A DNA stretch of 64,000 nt from Methanosarcina siciliae T4/M (GCF_000970085.1 NZ_CP009506.1:2914001-2978000), one strand, 5' to 3'; positions 41,422 to 50,400 are shown, numbered from the stretch's first letter. Numbers and translations: made by a program. The notes: generated from the sequence alone by a model not told the origin.

Positions 41422-42297
41422 TTATTTTGTCTTTTTTGAATTTGGGGAATCATTTCGTATCAAATCAAAAACCCACCTGCTGACACCCGGAGCAATGTTT
41501 CCGCAACGCCTGTAATATTCAACCTTTAAACCCATTTTTTCGTACTCTTCAACCAAGCCCGGGATCTGTGAATCCGTTTTGAAAGTGTAAAAATGGATCT
41601 TTCCTCCTTTTCGGACATGTCCTGAAACCTCCCCGAGGAAACGATCCATATCGTAAGGAGTAGGCACAATTGCCCTGTCAAAGCCATTTTCCGGAAGCTG
41701 GAATCCTTCGCTTTTTAAAAAACCCGGGTGGCTAAGAATAGATTCGGCATCATCCTGGATAACAGTCACCTGCCCTTCAAGCCTGTTAAGCCGGACATTT
41801 TCTTTCAGGGAAGCAAAGGCTTCAGGATTTATTTCGATTGCACAGACAGCTGCCCCTTTTCCTGCGGAAGGGAGCACAAAAGGGCCCACGCCTGCAAAAG
41901 GGATCAGAACGGACTCGCCGGGGATAACTTTTGAGGCTACACGTGCCCTTTCCCAGTAGAGCCTGGGATTGAAAAAAACCTTTCTCACATCCATTCGGTA
42001 TGTGTAGCCGTTTTCCCTGTGAAAGGTTTCTGTGGATTTGCCGGAGAGAAGTTCAAATCGGGCTACTCTGTGTTCGCCTTCAAGCTTGCTGACTTTATTC
42101 AGGACAGCCCGGGTATTGCCTCTCATCGAAAGGATCTTTGAAACAATAGAGTCCCTGTAAACTTCAAGTCCCTCCGGAATGGAAATTACTGCAATGTCTC
42201 CTACATAATCAAAGCGTTTTGGGACTAAGGGGAGCAGGGAGGGGTCAACTATTCCTCTCATAGCATCTCGGAGGGTCACCCTGTCTCGAAAACTCAT
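41422..42297 (-). CDS. Trm5/COG2520-type SAM methyltransferase
   Basis: A 291-residue class I methyltransferase. SAM motif I is ESVLIPFAGVGPFVLPSAGK, motif II is VCAIEINPEAFASLKENV, and motif III is QDDAESIL. The fold and N-terminus (YVGDIAVISIPEGLEVYRDS) match the archaeal Trm5/Tyw2 group that modifies tRNA position 37. However, the expected catalytic NxP-type motif is replaced by IVPTPYDMDRFL, so this may be a different tRNA or wybutosine-branch enzyme. No neighbour indicates the substrate. Confidence 0.78.
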   Translation of the reverse strand: MSFRDRVTLRDAMRGIVDPSLLPLVPKRFDYVGDIAVISIPEGLEVYRDSIVSKILSMRGNTRAVLNKVSKLEGEHRVARFELLSGKSTETFHRENGYTYRMDVRKVFFNPRLYWERARVASKVIPGESVLIPFAGVGPFVLPSAGKGAAVCAIEINPEAFASLKENVRLNRLEGQVTVIQDDAESILSHPGFLKSEGFQLPENGFDRAIVPTPYDMDRFLGEVSGHVRKGGKIHFYTFKTDSQIPGLVEEYEKMGLKVEYYRRCGNIAPGVSRWVFDLIRNDSPNSKKTK

Positions 42298-42804
42298 ACC
42301 AGCATACCTCTGCTTACAATATATAAGCCTTTCATACTTGCGAACCTCTCATCCTTGCCTGTAAGCTTTTCGTAACTGACTATGAAAATTTCATGCATGT
42401 TTGTAAGCCTTGAATATCTACTTCTCAAAATTTCATACCTGCTTTTTCAAGTACTGCTAAAATTTGCATTTTCCGTTCAAAATTCGGGGTAGGAAAACAA
42501 GAATAGGGATAAAAATTTTTATTATGATTAAAATTATCCATAGAAGTATTTTTATAGCGTATATTGTACAAAAAGTGTCTATAGAACTATTGATTCTCAA
42601 AAAAAGAAATATTCAGTTTACAAAATAATAAAAACATATCATAAATCTAAAGTATAAACTATGTAATAGAATATTCACTTTTACTGATAAAAATAAAAAT
42701 ACATTGTAAAAAATATTTATTATTATTCAGTTTTGATAACTTCATTTAATTTACTTAAAAAGTTTTAAGATTTTATTATAAAAAACATAAAAAAGGAATT
42801 ATCA
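42298..42804. other. Long AT-rich promoter region of the antiporter gene
   Basis: Very AT-rich, with several TATA-like runs. Around 42315-42465 the trinucleotide-like phrase CTTTCATACTTGCGAACCTC and its variants recur (CATACTTG, CATGCATG, CATACCTG). No gene is seen. Confidence 0.45.
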
Positions 42805-44382
42805 ATGGACGCACAAACAACTTATGGGGCTCTTGCCCTGCTGCCTCCACTTGTTGCTATCGTACTTTCTATCTGGAAGCGTCAGGTCATTGTTGCCCTG
42901 GTGTTAGGGATCTGGATCGGTGCAACCATCATTAACGGGTATAACCCTCTCATAGGGTTGCTGGAGACTTTTTCCACTTACATTGTGGGAAGTGCCATTG
43001 CCGACGTCTGGAATGCCGGGCTTCTTGTTTTCTGTCTTGCCATAGGCGGGATGATAGGGGTCATATCCAAGATGGGAGGCACAAAAGCTATTGCCACCTC
43101 CCTGGTAAAAAAGGCAAAGGACAACAGGTCCACGCAGCTTGCAGCCGCATTTATGGGAATTGCAATCTTCTTTGATGACTACGCCAATTCCATGATAGTG
43201 GGCAACGCTATGAGACCCATCACGGATGCCCAGAGGATCTCGAGAGAGAAGCTTGCGTATATCGTGGACACAACTGCTGCTGCGGTTTCTTCAATGGCCC
43301 CGGTTTCGACCTGGATTGCAATGGAAATAGGTCTGATTGGAGGTGCTCTCAGTTCCATCAATATAGAGGCAAACCCGATAATCGTCTTTTTCCAGTCTCT
43401 GCCTTTCCGCTTCTACTCAATTTTCGCCATTCTTCTTATGTTCACCCTTATTACCCAGAGAAGGGACTTTAGCAAAATGCTGGAAGCCGAAATCCGTTCA
43501 CATAAGACCGGACAGGTCTATGCCGAAGGCTCTACCCCGCTCTTTGTGGAAGACCAGAATCTGCTTCCTCCCGACGGGCTGGAGGCTTCGGTCTGGGATG
43601 CAGCAATTCCGATTCTTAGCTTCGTAATCGTTGCAACTGCAGGGCTCTGGTACAACGGATACGAACCCGGGATGAGCATCAGGGACGCTTTTGGGAATGC
43701 GGATGCTTCAGTTGCCCTTACCTGGGCTGCTTTTCTCAGTTCCATCGTCGCACTCTCGATAGGTCTGACAAAGAAACGGTTTTCACTGGATGAAGGGGTC
43801 AAGGCCTGGGTTGACGGGCTCAGATCCATGATAATTGCAGTGATCATCCTGGCCCTGGCCTTTGCCCTCAAATCCGTGATTTCCGAGATGCAGCTGGCAG
43901 AATGGCTGGTTGCAATTACAGAAGGCTCTCTCTCAAGCGCTGTTCTTCCCACCCTGACCTTCGTCATCGCCTTATTCATCGCCTTTGCAACAGGAACTTC
44001 CTGGGGGACGAACTCCATAGTCATGCCTATCGTAGTCCCGATCGCAGCTTCGATTTCCGGGGCAACGGATGCAGTAACCCCCCTCATGGTCACAACCATC
44101 GGAGCTGTCCTGACAGGTGCGGTGCTTGGAGATCACTGCTCTCCGATTTCGGACACCACCATCCTGTCCTCAATGGCATCCGGCTCTGACCACATTGACC
44201 ACGTGAATACCCAGCTCCCCTACGTGTTAATAGCCGGGACGCTTGCGATTGTCTTCGGCTTCATTCCTGCAGGGCTCGGGATTTCTCCCTGGATCTCTCT
44301 GTTTGCAGGTCTTATTGTCATCACATTACTGGTGAGGTTTGCAGGCAAACGCATCGATGACAATGGGAATGTCATCTCCTGA
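42805..44382 (+). CDS. NhaC-family Na+/H+ antiporter
   Basis: A 525-residue membrane protein with about 12 spans, of the NhaC/MleN ion-transporter family. Recognisable blocks include FCLAIGGMIGVISKMGGTKA, MGIAIFFDDYANSMIVGNAM with the conserved paired Asp, a FATGTSWGTNSIVMPIVVPI segment near 405, and VLGDHCSPISDTTILSS, the best NhaC signature. It exchanges Na+ for H+ or for an organic acid. AGGA before the ATG and a long upstream region suggest independent regulation. Confidence 0.9.
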   Translation: MDAQTTYGALALLPPLVAIVLSIWKRQVIVALVLGIWIGATIINGYNPLIGLLETFSTYIVGSAIADVWNAGLLVFCLAIGGMIGVISKMGGTKAIATSLVKKAKDNRSTQLAAAFMGIAIFFDDYANSMIVGNAMRPITDAQRISREKLAYIVDTTAAAVSSMAPVSTWIAMEIGLIGGALSSINIEANPIIVFFQSLPFRFYSIFAILLMFTLITQRRDFSKMLEAEIRSHKTGQVYAEGSTPLFVEDQNLLPPDGLEASVWDAAIPILSFVIVATAGLWYNGYEPGMSIRDAFGNADASVALTWAAFLSSIVALSIGLTKKRFSLDEGVKAWVDGLRSMIIAVIILALAFALKSVISEMQLAEWLVAITEGSLSSAVLPTLTFVIALFIAFATGTSWGTNSIVMPIVVPIAASISGATDAVTPLMVTTIGAVLTGAVLGDHCSPISDTTILSSMASGSDHIDHVNTQLPYVLIAGTLAIVFGFIPAGLGISPWISLFAGLIVITLLVRFAGKRIDDNGNVIS

Positions 44383-44873
44383 CCGGCATATATACAGCCG
44401 GTAGACAGATAATCCCGGCAAATAGATACTCTGTAAATAAACTACTTCTCAGAAGAGGTGAATTATCTCTTCTGCTATTTTTTTTCACCATATTTTCCTG
44501 CCGTTTTTTTCTATAATCCAGTATCAGATTCATCCAGTATCAGATTCATCCAGCATCAGATTCATTCATTATCAGATTCATTCATTATCAGATTCATTCA
44601 ATATCAGATTAGTTCAGTATCAGATCCTTTTCTTGTGGGTATTCGCCGTAACTTGAGAATTATTTTAAATTTCGGTATGATGGCAGGAGCTACAGCGGAG
44701 ATCAATAGAAATATTAGCAGGAGGATTAAAGCAAATAAGACAAGGTATACAAGAAGCAAAACAAATAAGAAGTAAACCTGACAAGAAATGAGAAAGCTGA
44801 GGAAAAACTCGAAAAAACTGAGAAGAAACCCCAATAAAGCCAGTTCCATAAAACGCAGGCAGGATCCTTTCCG
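44383..44873. other. Intergenic region with tandem repeats
   Basis: It contains the 16 bp tandem repeat at 44519-44630 and a purine-rich segment from 44690 to 44830. Long frames occur on both strands (44458-44775 and 44604-44849), but they follow base composition and lack ribosome-binding sites. Confidence 0.45.
44519..44630 (+). repeat. 16 bp tandem repeat, about seven units
   Basis: The unit is close to CAGTATCAGATTCATC, with small variants (CATTATCAGATTCATT, AATATCAGATTAGTTC). It starts about 135 bases after the antiporter stop. It is not a CRISPR because spacers are absent. Confidence 0.85.
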
Positions 44874-45281
44874 ATGAAAATTGTTATAGAAACTCCCAAA
44901 TACAGTTTTTCGAAATACCGGAAAACAGAAAATGGCTATGAAAGAGCCTTTTTTTCTCTCCTTCCTACAATCTTTAATTATGGTTTCATAGAGGGTACGA
45001 CAAGTCCGGACGGCATGGAAGAAGATGTGGTAGTACTCGGCCCCCGCCTGCCCAGAGGAAGTACACTTGAAAGAGAGAGCTTCGACGGAGTGGTAAAGTT
45101 CCTTGATGATTCTATCAGGGATGATAAAAAACTGGTGTATATCAGTGGCTTTTGCTCACCAGTCCTGCTAGCTTTTTATTTCAGGCTTTATGCCCTTTTC
45201 AAAGTCTTTCTCTACGCTTTTCGGGATGGAAAGATCACAAAATGCCGTTTTGAAGGAATTACATTCGAGAATCTAAACTGA
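44874..45281 (+). CDS. Degenerate inorganic pyrophosphatase-like protein
   Basis: A 135-residue protein whose middle aligns by eye with family I inorganic pyrophosphatase. FNYGFIEGTTSPDGMEEDVV resembles YGYIPGT.(S)EDGDPLDVLV, and FDGVVKFLDDSIRDDKKLVY resembles IGVLKMIDEGEKDDKIIAV. One of the metal-binding Asp residues in GDPxD is replaced (GMEED), and the catalytic Lys/Glu start is unusual. The end has a hydrophobic stretch (VLLAFYFRLYALFKVFLYAF). It may bind phosphate without catalysis, or have another role. I infer the relation; it needs a profile search. Confidence 0.6.
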   Translation: MKIVIETPKYSFSKYRKTENGYERAFFSLLPTIFNYGFIEGTTSPDGMEEDVVVLGPRLPRGSTLERESFDGVVKFLDDSIRDDKKLVYISGFCSPVLLAFYFRLYALFKVFLYAFRDGKITKCRFEGITFENLN

Positions 45282-45330
45282 TTCCCGGAAATTAAACTGA
45301 CTTTTGAGTCATACTTTTTGTATCGGGTAC

Positions 45331-45507
45331 TTATTCAAGTACAACTATTCGTGCATTCTGTGCGTTTTCTTTTACTGACTGGATTCCTTTAATGCAACCT
45401 TCTTCGCTTTTGTAACCCTGGCTTACAGCTATAATCTGCCCATTTCTTGCTCTTAACCTGAAACGGTATTTTCCGTCTTCATCAAGATAAACTTCGAACT
45501 TAGACAT
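45331..45507 (-). CDS. YegP/DUF1508-type small protein
   Basis: A 58-residue protein, MSKFEVYLDEDGKYRFRLRA then RNGQIIAVSQGYKSEEGCIK and GIQSVKENAQNARI. This is the single-repeat YegP/DUF1508 fold (K..G.YRFRL.A.NG..I..S..Y.S...C..GI.SV..NA). The function of the family is unknown. It is too short for usual long-frame cutoffs. It lies on the minus strand, convergent with the pyrophosphatase-like gene. Confidence 0.85.
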   Translation of the reverse strand: MSKFEVYLDEDGKYRFRLRARNGQIIAVSQGYKSEEGCIKGIQSVKENAQNARIVVLE

Positions 45508-45628
45508 TCTATTCCACCAACTGGTCCGCTCGATTCAGAGATTCGGTCTTTTAGTGATTGCAATCAGTTTCAAATGAGCTATGCGTTTTTAGAACATTTT
45601 TCGGTATATCTGTTATTTAATCATTGAA

Positions 45629-47196
45629 ACCTTAACTCTGCCTATTTATAGGGACTATATCATCTAATTTGCTTATTTTTTCTCATTTTTAATATCAGTA
45701 GAACGATTTCAAATCGAAACTTATATATGCCTATATTCCCTACATAATAGGGATTATGGAACCCTGGGCAAGATGCTGGCTTGAAGATCAGCGTAAAGCT
45801 GGAGAAAAATGTCTTGAAATCAAAGTTCGAGGCGCTTGTCATTATGTTTATCGCTCTACGAGTAAATATGACAAAAAAATTAAGAAAGGTCGTAAAGTTT
45901 CAGTTTACATTGGTAGACTCGACAAAGATTACGGCTTTATACCTAAAGGTGAGAAACCTAAAACTAATGTGATACCTGTGCCTCACTCTGTCACTGACTA
46001 TGGAAATTCAATGATTTTACATAATATGATGGGAGAGCTCAAACCTTTTCTCATGAAAAATTTTCCGGAATATTGGGAAGAACTCTATGCAATGTCAATT
46101 GTTCGTGTAAATGGATATGTCCCCCTCAAACGAATTAAAGATACTTGGGAAGATCTCTATAATCTTGAAGGTATAAAACCAAATCTTAATCCATCCAATC
46201 TTTCAAAAGTGTTAAGGGAAGTAGGCTGTGATAGGTTTGGGCAGAATGAGCTATTCAATCATCTCAAAAATGCAGACACTCAACTCGTCTATGACTTAAG
46301 TTCCTGTTTCTCTCGATCTATGAATATTCTACAGGCTGAAAAAGGCTACAACAAAGACTGTATTCAAGTTCCCCAAATCAACTTTGCCCTTTCTTTGTGG
46401 TCTTGATAGTGAAATGCCTACTATGATCAAATCAGTTCCAGGCAGTGTGAAGGACATAAAGACATTATACAAAACAATAGAAGAGTTGGATATCAGCGAT
46501 AAGATACTTCTTCTTGATCGTGGTTTTTTCTCAGAGAACATCCTTAACTGCTTAGAAGAAAAACATATCAAATTTGTGTTACCAACAAAAAGGAACAGCC
46601 ACTATTATGACACAAGAATACACCTTAATGAAGAATTCATCTATCATGATAGACTCATCAAATGTGGTAAAAGAAAGTTAGGAAATAGGTTCCTATATTT
46701 ATATGAAGACCTGGATCTAAGACTTGAAGAACAGAAGACGATCTTCAGAAAGAGAGAGGAAGGGAAGATCAGCGATGAAGAGTACTCTTTAAAACAAAAT
46801 AGAGCAGGGAAGTTCTTGATTATCTCCAATTACGACATAGGAAAAAAGGAGATGTATGAACTCTACAAAAAAAGAGACTCGATTGAAAAGTTGTTTGATG
46901 CATACAAAACAACATTAGACGCTGACAAATTGTATCTTCATGATGATGAGAGCGTTTATGGGCATGTGTTTGTGGCATTTCTTTCATTATATGCGTACTG
47001 TAAATTGTTGAAGGCAATTAAAAAAGCAGAGATAAATGACAAGGTCTCACCCATTGATATCCTATTGAAGTTTAGAAAAGTGAAAAGTATAAACTTTGGT
47101 GAAAAAAGTATCATTACTGAAGTTCCTAAGAAAGTAAGAGAATTAGATAAAACTCTCAAATTCAACATATTCCCTACAAAAAATGGGAGTTAAGGT
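45629..47196 (+). mobile_element. IS element with frameshifted transposase, TSD TGAA
   Basis: Terminal inverted repeats begin ACCTTAACTC at both ends (45629 and, reversed, 47196), with further matches inward (TATAGGGACTAT against TGTAGGGAATAT). The direct repeat TGAA flanks the element (45625-45628 and 47197-47200). Length is 1568 bp. The transposase stop codon lies inside the right terminal repeat. A solo left end of the same family is at 22449. Confidence 0.9.
45756..47193 (+). pseudogene. DDE transposase, disrupted by one extra base
   Basis: Two frames, 45756-46406 and 46384-47193, together encode one transposase of the IS4/IS1634 clan. The first part ends in DTQLVYDLSSCFSRSMNILQ. The second carries KILLLDRGFFSENILNCLEE and the late KKRDSIEKLFDAYKTTLDAD helix with the final Glu. 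The shift is at CCCTTTCTTTG near 46388-46398, where one extra T changes CTTCTTT to CTTTCTTT. A programmed frameshift cannot be excluded but is not typical of this clan, so I treat it as inactivated. Confidence 0.82.
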
Positions 47197-47200
47197 TGAA

Positions 47201-47511
47201 ACTTAAACTTCAATGATTAAGGAAATTTTCGGGGTGGGTTTGAAAGCCCCTTTAAGAGATTCGATTCCATTAACTAAAGAATAATCTATCTAAAAAAGGG
47301 TAGGAAACTAAAATTGGAACTAAAATTGAGGTTTTAAATAATTTACCTGCTGCATCAAATTTACCTGTTGCATCAAATGAACTCATCGGTTAGTAGAGAG
47401 GAAACGTCAAAAATGAGAAAAATAAAGCCGGAAAAACCTTTCTGCGGGGAAAAGATACTTTTAGAAAGCTACTAATAATTTAAAGAAGCTTAAAAATAAG
47501 GAGCTTTAAAT
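47201..47511. other. Upstream region of the radical SAM gene
   Basis: It contains an 18 bp direct repeat, ATTTACCTGCTGCATCAA then ATTTACCTGTTGCATCAA (47340-47375), about 135 bases before the start codon. This may be a paired regulatory site. No gene is seen. Confidence 0.5.
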
Positions 47512-48654
47512 ATGCCTTTTCATGTGATGCTGATCCCTACCCTGGGCTGTCCTTCCAACTGTAATTATTGCTGGAGTTCTGAGGAAAAGTCCCCGATAAT
47601 GAGCATTGAGACCATTAAAGAAGTGGTAGAATGGCTTAAAGTTTTCAGGCAGGACCCTGTTACCTTTACCTTCCACGGGGGAGAACCTCTCCTTGCGGGG
47701 GCTGATTTTTACCGGGAGGCCTTACCTTTGCTGGCCGAGGGTCTGAGCCCCAGGAATATCGCTTTTGCTATACAGACAAACCTCTGGAAACTTACTCCGG
47801 AAATAGCCGAAATTTTTGCCAGGTATAATGTCCCCATTGGTTCCAGTCTGGACGGCCCCCGGGAACTTAACGACCTGCAGAGGGGAAAGGGCTACTACGA
47901 AAAAACCATGAAAGGCTATGAGATTGCGAAGGACCATGGACTTACTGTGAGATTTATCACTACTTTTACCTCCCACTCGGTAAAGTTCAGGGAGGATATT
48001 TTCAACTTCTACCTGGAAAAAGGTTTAACTCTTAAGCTGCATCCCTGCCTGCCTTCTTTGAAAGGAGACAACCCGGAAAAATGGGCACTTGACCCTGAAA
48101 AATACGGAGAACTCTTAATTTATCTTCTGGACAAGTACCTTGAAAACCTGGGCAAAATCGAGGTTATGAATATTGACCAACTGTGCAAATGCGTGTTCAC
48201 AGGCAGAGGCACTGTCTGTACCTATGTAGACTGCATGGGAGATACTTTTGCAGTTGGCCCTGACGGAGGCATATATCCCTGTTACCGCTTCGTAGGCATG
48301 CCCGAATATGTCATGGGAAACGTTTATGACCGCCCTACCATTGCAGACCTTGCCCAATCAGAAGCCTGGAAGCTTATGCATAAATACAAGGAGTTTGTGG
48401 ACTCTGCATGCAGCAAATGCTCTCATATCAAATACTGCAGGGGTGGATGCCCTTACAATGCCTTAGTTCCCACCGACGGGGAAATAAAAGCTGTCGATCC
48501 TCACTGTGTTGCCTATAAGATGATATTCGATGAAATTACAGATCGGGTAAACCAGGAAATGTTCGGATCTGCTGGTGGTATGGATATGTTTTTGCCTCAG
48601 ACAATGAAGCCTTCCAGACCGGGTATAATGTCTCTGATGCTCAAGAAAATTTGA
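47512..48654 (+). CDS. SPASM-type radical SAM peptide-modifying enzyme
   Basis: A 380-residue radical SAM enzyme. The cluster-binding Cys13, Cys17 and Cys20 are in LGCPSNCNYCW, FTFHGGEPLL is the SAM-binding GGE, and the barrel continues to about 220. The C-terminal SPASM-like part has many cysteines (QLCKC, GTVCTYVDC, YPCYR, ACSKCSHIKYCRGGCPYN, DPHC), which would hold two auxiliary clusters. Such enzymes modify ribosomal peptides or make protein radicals. I recall a methanogen clade annotated as peptide-modifying that pairs with small Cys-rich peptides. A matching peptide gene lies downstream on the opposite strand (48951-49091). AAGGAG eight bases before the ATG supports the start. Confidence 0.9.
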   Translation: MPFHVMLIPTLGCPSNCNYCWSSEEKSPIMSIETIKEVVEWLKVFRQDPVTFTFHGGEPLLAGADFYREALPLLAEGLSPRNIAFAIQTNLWKLTPEIAEIFARYNVPIGSSLDGPRELNDLQRGKGYYEKTMKGYEIAKDHGLTVRFITTFTSHSVKFREDIFNFYLEKGLTLKLHPCLPSLKGDNPEKWALDPEKYGELLIYLLDKYLENLGKIEVMNIDQLCKCVFTGRGTVCTYVDCMGDTFAVGPDGGIYPCYRFVGMPEYVMGNVYDRPTIADLAQSEAWKLMHKYKEFVDSACSKCSHIKYCRGGCPYNALVPTDGEIKAVDPHCVAYKMIFDEITDRVNQEMFGSAGGMDMFLPQTMKPSRPGIMSLMLKKI

Positions 48655-48950
48655 AAATTAACCAGAAAAAATGAGAAGGGTCACAGGGTAGAGCAAAAAC
48701 CCCAGTAAATTAACCATAATATTTTTTTATAGCCTTTTAAGAGCTTTAATATTGAATTAAAGCTCTTTAATATTGAATTTTCTTTTTTGAGGTTAAAAGC
48801 AGGAGATTAAAGAAAAAGGAGATTAAGAAAAAGGAGATTAAAGAAAAAGGAGATTAAGAAAAAGGAGATTAAAGAAAAAGGAGATTAAGAAAAAGGAGAT
48901 TAAGAAAAAGGAGATTAAAGAAAAATCCCTGCGTTTCTCATGCAGACTTA
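48655..48950. other. Convergent intergenic region with tandem terminator-like repeats
   Basis: The radical SAM transcript meets ATATTTTTTTATAGCC near 48719, a poly-T archaeal terminator. Beyond it the tandem repeat at 48800-48926 gives the opposite strand a series of TTTTTC tracts, which would terminate the peptide transcript. No gene is seen. Confidence 0.55.
48800..48926 (-). repeat. Tandem repeat of GGAGATTAA(A)GAAAAA units
   Basis: About eight copies of a 16-17 bp unit, GGAGATTAAGAAAAA with or without one extra A. Read on the minus strand each unit has a T-tract of five, so the array is a multi-copy terminator for the Cys-rich peptide gene 25 bases upstream. There are no spacers, so it is not a CRISPR. 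Confidence 0.85.
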
Positions 48951-49091
48951 TCATGCATAAATCATTATTGAATCGAGCCTTACGGTACCTACCTTTGTCC
49001 AGTACTTGCAAATATCACAGTACTGAGTCTCGCCATCGGAGCACAATTTCAGTTCAGAGTTACATTTTGGACATATTTTTAGATGTTTCAT
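48951..49091 (-). CDS. 46-residue Cys-rich peptide, candidate radical SAM substrate
   Basis: A short gene with a GGAG eight bases before its ATG. The product is MKHLKICPKCNSELKLCSDG, then ETQYCDICKYWTKVGTVRLD and SIMIYA. It has CxxC, a lone Cys, then CxxCxYW, five cysteines in total, with the pattern of a small zinc-ribbon-like peptide. It is convergent with the SPASM radical SAM gene, 296 bases away. I recall that methanogens encode such Cys-rich peptides next to this enzyme clade as presumed substrates; the pairing here is inference from context and composition. It could instead be a free-standing zinc-ribbon protein. Confidence 0.75.
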   Translation of the reverse strand: MKHLKICPKCNSELKLCSDGETQYCDICKYWTKVGTVRLDSIMIYA

Positions 49092-49869
49092 AGATAAACT
49101 CCTGATTTTCTATTTTTCAACTGGATAAATAATTCCAAGACAGTGCAAGAAGAAGCCCGGAGGCGCTGTATCTGCTGTATTCCCCAATACAGCCTCTTCG
49201 AATATCATGCTCCCCCAGGCAAATTGATTTGAAGAGAGGATCAGCGACCCCCAGGAGATTCTTTCACGGCTCTTATTTTAAGTTCTCAGTTTCCTCCTTA
49301 TCTGTTCCCCAGCTCCAGTATATATTAATAGCATAAGTTATATTAAATAAATTATATGAAAAATTGTTTTCAAGCAAAAAATAGTTTGATGTAAAAAATT
49401 TCAAGCCCATCATCTCTTTTCTTAAGCGGGACCTGGTGATTCTGTAAAACAAGTAACAGAGGCAGTGTTCATTAAACTGAAATCTGACATTTATTTTGAA
49501 ACCTTCAGGGAAGAAGAATTAAAGATATGGCTGATAGTGACCAAGAGTCTAGATTTTTCTCGGAAACCCGAGACTGGGATTTTCAGCTTGCAGTAATGAT
49601 TGATTCTGATTTTTCATTATAAGTGTTTTTCATTTAGCTCTGTGTAAAGATTTTTTTGTCAAAGCCTTGTCTAAGCCACCCGAAACTTCAGGATTATTTT
49701 TAATTCTTAAAAATTCCGCTCATGCAGTCATATGCTAACGAATAAGGTTCAGAAAAAAGTTGTAAAGAAATTGTTAACCCATAAATGATGAGCTTTAGGC
49801 TCGGTTTATTTAATCCATTCTTTTGCGAATTGAGATGATTTATATAGATCCACTTTCTAAACTAAGCAT
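49092..49869. other. Long intergenic region with a hairpin and possible RNA
   Basis: At 49172-49191 GCTGTATT-CCCC-AATACAGC forms a perfect stem-loop in a GC-richer block (49135-49290) that also repeats CCCCCAGG twice. On the minus strand this block is an open frame of about 55 codons upstream of the Cys-rich peptide (SMIFEEAVLGNTADTAPPGF, ending GIIYPVEK), so it is either a leader RNA or a short leader gene. AT-rich sequence (49320-49380) may hold its promoter. The rest to 49869 shows only tiny frames; TTTATATAG near 49838 is the likely TATA box of the next gene. Confidence 0.5.
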
Positions 49870-50241
49870 ATGGAAGAGGGTAAGATTAAGAACACGATAA
49901 CAAGGAGTTTTGAACTTCAGGACTACAGGATAAAAGGAACAGAACTTTCTGGCTTCTGGGCCGACCTGCTCAGCAAGGAAGAACTGACGGTTGATGTAAA
50001 CTACAGGCCTGAAAATGAAAAGGTCTTCAGCCCGGCAGAAACAGAAGCTCTTGTCCGCGAAGTCTGCGGAAAATGCAAAAGCTTTGAAGCCCGGCTTCCC
50101 GAGAATATAAAATGTGAAGCCACTTTCAAAGACTTCGGGGAAAAAGTCTATAAAACCGACCAGCCTGATTTTGGCCTGAAGCCAGGGGAAATGGACGAAG
50201 TTAAGGTTGCTTATCGCTTCTATGTGGCTTATTACGTGTAG
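49870..50241 (+). CDS. Conserved-looking hypothetical protein
   Basis: A 123-residue acidic protein with no membrane span (ITRSFELQDYRIKGTELSGF at the start, VREVCGKCKSFEARLPENIK in the middle, AYRFYVAYYV at the end). A CxxC at about 72-75 (VCGKC) is a possible metal or redox site. The TATA-like TTTATATAG about 30 bases before the ATG and the lack of a Shine-Dalgarno site suggest a leaderless mRNA. I do not recognise the family. Confidence 0.65.
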   Translation: MEEGKIKNTITRSFELQDYRIKGTELSGFWADLLSKEELTVDVNYRPENEKVFSPAETEALVREVCGKCKSFEARLPENIKCEATFKDFGEKVYKTDQPDFGLKPGEMDEVKVAYRFYVAYYV

Positions 50242-50400
50242 TCAGTTTTACAGTAACTAAATTTGATAGCCAAATTGAATTAAATTCAGCTTAACACGAC
50301 GAATCTTCACTTAAGTTCGAAAAATAAACTTAACAACACACAAAAAAACCACCCGGTAAAAACAAGAACAATGAAGCAAAAACAGAAAGGAGAATAAAAA

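Noticed and set aside
44519..44630. Possible CRISPR or origin iterons
   Set aside because: Seven direct 16 bp units without spacers, no initiator gene nearby; treated as a simple tandem repeat.
44604..44849. 81-residue hydrophobic minus-strand protein
   Set aside because: Hydrophobicity follows from a purine-rich + strand; there is no ribosome-binding site and no family pattern.
48800..48926. Possible CRISPR array
   Set aside because: Units are contiguous 16-17 bp tandem copies with no unique spacers and no cas genes in the window.
49528..49625. 31-residue + strand frame (MADSDQESRFFS...)
   Set aside because: Too short, and there is no partner gene or conserved pattern to support it.
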